A stretch of 12,701 nt of DNA, taken from assembly GCA_015661865.1 (NCBI GenBank), contig DQVG01000030.1:1-12701 (forward strand), written 5' to 3'. The stretch is from Desulfurobacteriaceae bacterium. GTDB lineage: Bacteria > Aquificota > Aquificia > Desulfurobacteriales > DQVG01. Of this stretch, positions 8,063 through 12,701 are shown one piece after another (position 1 is the first letter of the stretch; every line of letters starts with the position of its first letter). Both the position numbers and the translations under genes were made by a program. The notes under the pieces were generated by a model. It did not search any database. It was not told the DNA's origin and saw only the letters and a list, made by a program, of their open reading frames with translations.

Positions 8063-8091
8063 AATATAAACATAAAAACTATCTTTACCAA
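8063..8091 (-). promoter_or_regulatory. Candidate promoter for the phasin-ubiB unit (distal)
   Basis: TTGGTA (8091-8086) and TATATT (8068-8063) on the minus strand, spaced exactly 17 nt. It lies just beyond the speD terminator, so it could start the next minus-strand transcript with a leader of about 240 nt. The -10 falls in the tandem TAAATATAAA repeat, so chance is possible. Confidence 0.3.
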
Positions 8092-8152
8092 GTTTTAAGG
8101 TAGGAAGGAAAAAAAGGTTAAAGTTTTTGAGAAAAGGTACGTAATTTAGAAT

Positions 8153-8178
8153 AAAAGAAAAAGGGGTTTTAACCCCCC
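8153..8178 (-). terminator. Rho-independent terminator of speD
   Basis: Read on the minus strand, directly after the speD stop codon: GGGGT, loop TAAA, ACCCC, then TTTTTCTTTT (8162-8153). A GC-rich stem followed by a T tract is the classic intrinsic terminator form. The last base of the TAG stop is contiguous with the G run. On the plus strand the hairpin is not followed by T residues, so it works only for speD. Confidence 0.88.
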
Positions 8179-8741
8179 TATTCCGAATGCCTTTTCTTTT
8201 CAATCTTTTTTACCTTCTCTTCGCCTAATTTTCCTTTTTCAATTAGCTCTCCATTTTTGTATTCGAAAACTCTGATTTTTGCCATATGTCCTATATAACG
8301 TTCGGTATCAATTATAGAGGCATAGGATACGTCAAACCAATCTATAACTAGTTCAATACACTTAAAGGGATCAAAGTCTTTGCAAGAATATGCATCGAAA
8401 GAGAAGAATTTTTCCTCGGGCCAAGTGTGTATGGAACAATGGCTTTCTAACCAAACAGATATACCAGATACTCCAGAGTCTTCAGTTGCTCTTTTATGAA
8501 GAAGTTCCTCCATAAGTTTTAAAGTTTTACAATCCACTCCTTCTGACTTTAATCTTCTTACAAAGTGTTCTAATTCACTTTGAGCAAATGGGAATCTTGC
8601 CACAATGGGTGGATATACTAAGGTCATATCAATTTTTCTTGATAACTCTTCCATAAAATCATATACAGATTGAATAGATCTTATTGCTTTTGTATCTTCT
8701 ACCAAGCAGTCCATAAATACATGTCTTCCAACAAATTCCAT
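8178..8741 (-). CDS. speD: Pyruvoyl-dependent S-adenosylmethionine decarboxylase, long form
   Basis: Makes decarboxylated SAM, the aminopropyl donor for SpeE. A proenzyme that self-cleaves to form its pyruvoyl group: the LESH motif puts the cut between Glu99 and Ser100. Active-site residues follow with the same spacing as in the T. maritima enzyme: His105 (+5, in SIHTWPE) and Cys120 (+20, in AYSCKDFD), matching Ser63/His68/Cys83. The N-terminus MEFVGRHVFMD is also typical. At 187 residues it is well above the usual 115-140: about 37 extra residues lie before the cleavage site, mostly between DMTLVYPPI and SGVSGISVWLES, plus a charged C-terminal tail. Start ATG 8741 has a strong AAGGAGGG site (8747-8754). 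Monocistronic, ending in its own terminator. Some SpeD homologues have become arginine or ornithine decarboxylases, so the substrate is likely but not certain. Confidence 0.9.
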   Translation of the reverse strand: MEFVGRHVFMDCLVEDTKAIRSIQSVYDFMEELSRKIDMTLVYPPIVARFPFAQSELEHFVRRLKSEGVDCKTLKLMEELLHKRATEDSGVSGISVWLESHCSIHTWPEEKFFSFDAYSCKDFDPFKCIELVIDWFDVSYASIIDTERYIGHMAKIRVFEYKNGELIEKGKLGEEKVKKIEKKRHSE

Positions 8742-8863
8742 TCTTTCCCTCCTTAGATCTAAGATTTTTTTATAAATTTAGTATAGTATAATTTCCATAA
8801 AAGCTAAAAAATCAAGAGTAATTTTAAAACTAATAAAAAATTTTTAAAGGGGAAAAGGGCAAG
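8742..8863. promoter_or_regulatory. Divergent promoter region for speD and the DUF1232 gene
   Basis: Intergenic region of 122 nt between divergent starts. On the plus strand TATAAT (8787-8792) is a good -10 for the DUF1232 gene, without a clear -35. On the minus strand TATACT (8790-8785) with TTGATT (8815-8810) at 19 nt is a possible speD promoter. The two -10 elements overlap, so the transcripts could compete. The speD ribosome site AAGGAGGG (8754-8747) and a G-rich site before 8864 flank the region. Confidence 0.45.
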
Positions 8864-9367
8864 ATGATAAATAAAAATGAAATATTTAGATTCTTTGAAA
8901 ATATAAAGTCAAATATTCAAAAAAAAGATTTGGAAAATTTACTAAAAAAAAGTAATAAACTTTTAGAAAAAGTTTCTAAAGATGGAAAATTATCAAAGTA
9001 TGTAAATCAAATAGAACTTCTTATTCAAATGTTAAGGGATTATATATCAAAAGATTATTCAAAATTGCCTTGGAAAACTATAGCCTCAATAGCATCAGTT
9101 CTTATATATATTCTTATGCCTGCAGATATTATTCCAGATTTTATCCCAATTTTAGGAGTGGCAGATGATATTTTTATTTTAACTGCCGTTTGGAAATTAA
9201 TAGAAGAAGATATTAAAGAATATGCTCTTTGGAAATTGAGAAATTTACCTCAAGATGATGAAATAGCAGATCAAATTATTAATACTATCTCAAAAGCCTT
9301 TCCTAATTTACTTCCAATAAAAAAAGCAATAGAAGAAAATAAAATAAAAAATAGAACTAAGGAGTAA
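8864..9367 (+). CDS. DUF1232 (YkvA-type) protein of unknown function
   Basis: 167 residues. The charged, helical N-terminal half (1-60) has no signature I recognise. The DUF1232 core spans about 66-112: LPWKTIASIASVLIYI, a probable membrane-inserted segment, then the conserved MPADIIPDFIPILGVADD (85-102), which matches the family pattern of a short hydrophobic segment and Pro-rich turn. The polar C-terminal tail is rich in Lys and Glu. The family is widespread and its biochemical role is not established. ATG 8864 follows a G-rich stretch (AAAGGGG at 11 nt, GGG at 4 nt), so the ribosome site is not ideal. The gene stands alone on the plus strand, divergent from speD, and its last 11 nt overlap the end of convergent nikR. 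Confidence 0.85.
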   Translation: MINKNEIFRFFENIKSNIQKKDLENLLKKSNKLLEKVSKDGKLSKYVNQIELLIQMLRDYISKDYSKLPWKTIASIASVLIYILMPADIIPDFIPILGVADDIFILTAVWKLIEEDIKEYALWKLRNLPQDDEIADQIINTISKAFPNLLPIKKAIEENKIKNRTKE

Positions 9368-9764
9368 TAGCCGTTACAACTAATTTTCCATGTTTAACGC
9401 CTTTAACAGTAATAAGTTTATCCGCAAGTTCTTTTACCTCGCTGTATTTACCCTTTACAGCTATAACTTCTAAACAATGATGAGCATCTATATGAACATG
9501 CATGGAAGATATTATAGTATGTAAGTGTTTATGTTGAATATCGGTTAGCAAATCTCCCACACCTTTTTCATGATGGTTATAAATTAGAGTAATAGAACCA
9601 AAAACAAGTTTATTTTTTTCCTGAATATCTTCTACTAAAGCCTCTCTTACTAAGTCTCTTATTGCCTCAGATCTAGAGATATATCCTTTAGATTTCCAAT
9701 ATTCTTCAAATTTATCAAATAATTTTCTGTCCAAAGAAACGGCAAATCTCACTATTTCTGCCAT
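9357..9764 (-). CDS. nikR: Nickel-responsive transcriptional regulator
   Basis: Ribbon-helix-helix repressor that senses Ni(II) and usually controls nickel uptake. 135 residues. The N-terminal RHH domain (about 1-45) begins MAEIVRFAVSLDRKLFDKFE with the SRSEAIRDL helix; the C-terminal ACT-like metal-binding domain follows. The four square-planar nickel ligands are all present with exact family spacing: His78, His89, His91 and Cys97 (E. coli His76, His87, His89, Cys95), in HVHIDAHHCLEV. ATG 9764 has GAGGT at good spacing. The start lies 50 nt inside the tatD-like gene, so it is co-transcribed with it. No nickel transporter or hydrogenase gene is in the window, so its target is elsewhere. I found no GTATGA...TCATAC-type operator here. 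Confidence 0.95.
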   Translation of the reverse strand: MAEIVRFAVSLDRKLFDKFEEYWKSKGYISRSEAIRDLVREALVEDIQEKNKLVFGSITLIYNHHEKGVGDLLTDIQHKHLHTIISSMHVHIDAHHCLEVIAVKGKYSEVKELADKLITVKGVKHGKLVVTAITP

Positions 9765-10824
9765 GTTTTACCTCTACGTGAACATTTCGCTTTTCTAGAT
9801 ATTCTTTACATTCATTTGCAAGTTTTAGAATATGCTCATTAGGATTTTCTAAGACAAAAACTATTTTATCATAGAGCTTAGGATTTTTTATTAAATAAAG
9901 AATATGTCCGGCACATAGATCCTCTTTGTAGGGAAGCTTAGATATATTTTTTCCAAAAAAGAATTTGATTTCCTTTTCATGAGAAGGATTGTCCAAATAA
10001 ATATATAAAGTATTTTTTACCTTTATAGTAGGATCAAATCTAAGCTCTTTTAAACTTAAAGGAAGATTGAAAGCTCTTTTAGCATTTACAGTTACTATTC
10101 TTTTAAATTCAAGAAAATCTATATCCAAGAGATCGGCTATTGTTTGAATAACATATACGACGTATAAAGGAGAATTTCTTTTACCTCTTACAGGTTGGGG
10201 AGCTAAGTAAGGACTATCTGTTTCAACCAAAATTTGATCTATTGGAACATACTTTACAGTCTCTCTTAAATTTTCATTTTTAGGGTAGGTAATTATTCCA
10301 GAATAAGAAATAAAATAACCTAAATCTAAAGCAGTTTTTAAAAGGTCTTTATTACCATTAAAGCAATGAATAATTCCTTTAACATCTTTACCTTTTTCTT
10401 TTAAAATCTCAATAAGATCTTTTTCTGCTTGCCTACAATGAATAACTAAAGGAAGTTTATATTTTTTTGCAAGCTCTATTTGAAATTCAAAGACTTCCAT
10501 TTGTACTTTTTTAGGAGATAAATTTCGGTAAAAGTCTAATCCAGCTTCTCCGATAGCTACAATCTTATGTTTATATTCAGAATATAATTTCTTGAAAGCT
10601 GTTTCAAACTCTTCTAAATTAGCATCTTTTGCTTCATGGGGGTGAATTCCAAAAGTGGAAAATATATTTTCTCTTTTTAAAGCTAAGTTTAAAGCTTTTA
10701 GACTATCTTTTAAAGATATTCCTACGTTTACTACAAAAGAAAATTTTTCCTTTATCTTTTCTAAAATATCTTCTAAATCTTCTTTAAATTGGGGAAAGTG
10801 AAGATGACAATGAGTATCTACCAA
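9715..10824 (-). CDS. tatD: TatD-family metal-dependent hydrolase with unrecognised C-terminal extension
   Basis: TatD-type TIM-barrel enzymes are metal-dependent DNases/phosphoesterases. Core residues 1-255 carry the whole motif set: DTHCHLHF (3-10), GEAGLDFYR (92-100), VIHCRQAE (127-134), IIHCFNG (151-157) and VETDSPYLAP (200-209). Typical family members end near residue 260; this one continues to 369. The extra roughly 114 residues look folded (alternating strands and helices, including TLYIYLDNP, CAGHILYLI and KIVFVLENP), match the composition of the core, and match no domain I recognise. The last 16 or so residues are encoded in the 50-nt overlap with nikR. The start is TTG at 10824, supported by AGGAGGA 7 nt upstream; it is 1 nt from the pglB stop, so it is tightly coupled. 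Whether it is the TatD, YcfH or YjjV subtype is not resolved. Confidence 0.88.
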   Translation of the reverse strand: MVDTHCHLHFPQFKEDLEDILEKIKEKFSFVVNVGISLKDSLKALNLALKRENIFSTFGIHPHEAKDANLEEFETAFKKLYSEYKHKIVAIGEAGLDFYRNLSPKKVQMEVFEFQIELAKKYKLPLVIHCRQAEKDLIEILKEKGKDVKGIIHCFNGNKDLLKTALDLGYFISYSGIITYPKNENLRETVKYVPIDQILVETDSPYLAPQPVRGKRNSPLYVVYVIQTIADLLDIDFLEFKRIVTVNAKRAFNLPLSLKELRFDPTIKVKNTLYIYLDNPSHEKEIKFFFGKNISKLPYKEDLCAGHILYLIKNPKLYDKIVFVLENPNEHILKLANECKEYLEKRNVHVEVKHGRNSEICRFFGQKII

Positions 10825-10825
10825 A

Positions 10826-12701
10826 TTAAATTCCTCCTGTTTTAAGTTTAAATACTCTCATATGGGGAAAATCATTATAAACTTCTTCAAAATATTTCTT
10901 ATCATAGTTTCCAAGTAAATACATTTGATTAAAAGCGCTATTATAAATCTTTGGAGTTATTAAATAAATCCCTACAACATTTTTTATAGGTAATTTAACA
11001 CCTCCCACATCTTCAAGTTTTTCTGATGCAGCAATATATTCTATAATGTAACTTCCAGTAGCACTTACGTTTTTTGAAAGAATTACCTTTCCATTATTTG
11101 AAATAACTACCTTTTTTATCATAGGAGCATTGGAAGCTCCAGTAATAAGATCTATTATTACCTTATTTTGTTTATTTTGATTTAGATCACAAACTAAAGC
11201 GGGACTTCCAGTTTTCAACTTTCCTATTCCACAAGATAAAGGTAAATACCCGGCTTTATCCCCATCTCCCTTTATGAAGTTCCAAGTTCCAAATCTATTT
11301 ATCCAGAAAAATTTTCCAATTTCATCGTCTGTAAAAGCAAAAAGAATTGTTTTATTTTTTAATAGTTTATTTGCTATATCTTTAGATAAATTTTCGGCCT
11401 TAATCTTAAAATAAGGTGCTAATAACTCTTTTAAAACTAAATCGTTTTTTAAAATTTTTCCTTCAAAAATATAGTCTCGAATTTTTCTAGCTATAAGATT
11501 TGTCTCAGATGGAGAGGTTGTATTTAATTTAGAAAAGAAATATTTTGGCTTTTCTAAAAACTTGTTTATCCCATATAAACCTATTAAGCTAATTGTTTTA
11601 ATAGTATTTGCTACCTGAGTTTGATTAGGATTAGAAAAAGTAGTAGCTACAAAATAAGTTTTATAGGTAGTTTGAGCCCCTCCATCATGATATGTAGATA
11701 CCTGAGCAATATACTCTAAAGGATAACCATAATCCCACCAAGTCCAGAGCCAAGCGCCGGTATATTTTTTACCTATATTTGCAAAGTCTTGACAAAGTTT
11801 TTTAGGTAGTTTAGGTAAAGGAGGAATTTCCAAAACTTTCTTTGGAAAAGTAAGATAAGCTACTACAAATCCAAAAAGTACAAATGAAATATATCTAAAT
11901 ATGCTATCCACATAAAAGTATAGGTAGCTATATATTAAATCAAAATAATATCCAAATCCCGCTCCTAAAATAGGTCCAAGATACATAGAAAATCTGGTAG
12001 CTCCTTTTATAGCAGAAAGTCCTAGTAAAAATATAGGTAAAAGTAAAACTAAGTATCTAAAATGTTTAACAAAAGCTATTAGAAATCCTATGAAACCTAA
12101 AATAGAAATTAAATGATTGGAAATACATAAATCCGCTGCTTGGAAAAACCCTCCAGTTTTTTGCATTTCGGCAATTGATATTTTTATATTGGGGAAGGCA
12201 TAGTTAATTTCTTTTTGAAGGAAAACATATTTTGATAAAAAGTTTAAAACCGGCTTAAAGGCCCCTATTAAATTAATGGGATTTGTAAAAATTACAAATA
12301 TTAAAATTTGAATTAGACCTACAAAGAAAAACTTATCATTCTTTATAGACTTTATAGCTGTTAAAGAGGAACTTTTTAATTTTCTAATATTCCTTACTTT
12401 ATAAACAAAATAGGTTAAAAATATACTTATAAAAAACGAACCTAAAAATGGAATCAAAAATCCAATATGATTTATATACCACCACATAAATAAATCGAAA
12501 GATATTGCGGCTAAAGATGGATAAATAACAACACCTTTATTTTCTTTTATAAGATCTTTTATATTAAAACTTTCATACTTATTCCTATTTTCTAGAATCT
12601 TTTCATAACTTTTTACACTTTTTAAAAAGAAATAAGCAATTAAAAAAGGAAAAAAAAGATTTAAAGCATCGGTATCCAAACTAGCTATTTGAGTTCGAAT
12701 T
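10826..12701 (-). CDS. pglB: PglB/STT3-type oligosaccharyltransferase, 5' end missing
   Basis: Integral membrane enzyme that transfers lipid-linked glycan to Asn in N-glycosylation sequons at the periplasmic face. The frame is open through the window edge (...RTQIASLDTDAL), so the TTG at 12679 is not the start; by comparison with C. jejuni PglB about 145 residues are missing. Numbering visible residues from 12700: the second catalytic DxD as DTD (9-11), the TIxE-like SIAE with Glu178, Arg236 in IKGATRF, WWDYGYP (321-327, WWDYG at nt 11726-11740) and DGG (339-341). Multiple membrane helices precede a soluble periplasmic domain. The C-terminus (FNQMYLLGNYDK ... VFKLK) closely follows C. jejuni PglB. 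The Arg that contacts an acidic -2 residue in C. jejuni is absent. First visible gene of a pglB-tatD-nikR run; any pgl glycan genes must lie beyond the window. Confidence 0.93.
   Translation of the reverse strand, partial: IRTQIASLDTDALNLFFPFLIAYFFLKSVKSYEKILENRNKYESFNIKDLIKENKGVVIYPSLAAISFDLFMWWYINHIGFLIPFLGSFFISIFLTYFVYKVRNIRKLKSSSLTAIKSIKNDKFFFVGLIQILIFVIFTNPINLIGAFKPVLNFLSKYVFLQKEINYAFPNIKISIAEMQKTGGFFQAADLCISNHLISILGFIGFLIAFVKHFRYLVLLLPIFLLGLSAIKGATRFSMYLGPILGAGFGYYFDLIYSYLYFYVDSIFRYISFVLFGFVVAYLTFPKKVLEIPPLPKLPKKLCQDFANIGKKYTGAWLWTWWDYGYPLEYIAQVSTYHDGGAQTTYKTYFVATTFSNPNQTQVANTIKTISLIGLYGINKFLEKPKYFFSKLNTTSPSETNLIARKIRDYIFEGKILKNDLVLKELLAPYFKIKAENLSKDIANKLLKNKTILFAFTDDEIGKFFWINRFGTWNFIKGDGDKAGYLPLSCGIGKLKTGSPALVCDLNQNKQNKVIIDLITGASNAPMIKKVVISNNGKVILSKNVSATGSYIIEYIAASEKLEDVGGVKLPIKNVVGIYLITPKIYNSAFNQMYLLGNYDKKYFEEVYNDFPHMRVFKLKTGGI
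10832..10838 (-). promoter_or_regulatory. Ribosome binding site supporting the TTG start of the TatD-like gene
   Basis: AGGAGGA on the minus strand, 7 nt before TTG at 10824, and inside the end of pglB. It supports the rare start codon and gives the DTHCHLH motif at the expected N-terminal position. Confidence 0.8.

Larger units (their letters stand above)
7815..8152. other. Long intergenic region between speD terminator and phasin-like gene
   Basis: About 340 nt with no convincing gene. It holds at least two possible minus-strand promoters (listed separately), a plus-strand promoter-like pair TTGACT-N17-TATAGA (7907-7935), a perfect tandem duplication of TAAATATAAA (8051-8070), the palindrome CCTCGAGG (about 8027-8034) in otherwise AT-rich sequence, and GCTTATAAGC (about 7990-7999). 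I recognise no tRNA, riboswitch or known small RNA. A long 5' leader for phasin-ubiB, or an unrecognised small RNA, are both possible. Confidence 0.6.

Noticed and set aside
8051..8070. Tandem TAAATATAAA repeat as origin iterons or a repeat array
   Set aside because: Only two copies, extremely AT-rich, with no replication gene or DnaA-box cluster nearby.
8000..8203. A 67-codon minus-strand open frame overlapping the end of speD
   Set aside because: It runs straight through the speD terminator hairpin, has no ribosome site match worth noting and resembles no protein I know; most likely chance in AT-rich DNA.
10826..12679. TTG at 12679 as the real start of pglB
   Set aside because: The frame stays open upstream to the window edge and the protein there matches the middle of PglB just before its DTD motif, so the true start lies outside.

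Overview
The window is strongly AT-rich, densely packed and wholly bacterial, with short or negative intergenic distances. The gene set suggests a Gram-negative thermophile: a Campylobacter-type PglB oligosaccharyltransferase, a pyruvoyl-dependent SpeD, NikR, a UbiB-family ATPase and GatB, with Lys/Glu/Ile-rich proteins. An AT-rich member of Thermodesulfobacteria (Thermodesulfobacterium-like) is my best guess, with Aquificota as the alternative. This is inferred from gene content and composition; there is no rRNA in the window to confirm it. I see no mobile element, CRISPR array, phage gene or tRNA.

Layout. (1) 1-3781, plus strand: a tightly coupled run gltX (5' end missing) - lysA - trpA - ruvA, with overlaps of 8 and 17 nt and a 2-nt gap. 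(2) 3788-7814, minus strand: phasin-like coiled-coil protein - UbiB-like ATPase - gatB - speE, with a candidate internal promoter before gatB. speE converges on ruvA with only 6 nt between the stop codons. (3) 7815-8162: about 350 nt without a convincing gene, holding possible promoters for the phasin-ubiB unit. (4) 8153-8741, minus strand: speD, closed by a clear Rho-independent terminator that starts at its stop codon. (5) 8742-8863: a divergent promoter region between speD and a DUF1232 membrane-associated protein gene (8864-9367, plus). (6) 9357-12701, minus strand: pglB (5' end beyond the window) - tatD-like gene - nikR. nikR overlaps tatD by 50 nt and overlaps the convergent DUF1232 gene by 11 nt.

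How the genes fit together. SpeD (decarboxylated SAM) and SpeE (aminopropyl transfer) together give triamine synthesis, although they lie in separate transcription units. GltX and GatB fit the indirect route to Gln-tRNA(Gln), in which a non-discriminating GluRS mischarges the tRNA and GatCAB amidates it; gatA and gatC are not in the window. LysA and TrpA are final or near-final amino acid steps away from their usual pathway neighbours. The phasin-like protein and UbiB homologue form a pair.

Most of the window is ordinary housekeeping. The parts most worth a second look are the roughly 114-residue C-terminal extension on the TatD-type nuclease, the PglB lacking the Arg linked to the acidic -2 sequon preference, the SpeD with a long insertion ahead of its cleavage site, and the UbiB homologue with a Gly-containing nucleotide loop. 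I found no convincing evidence of a wholly new multi-gene system.
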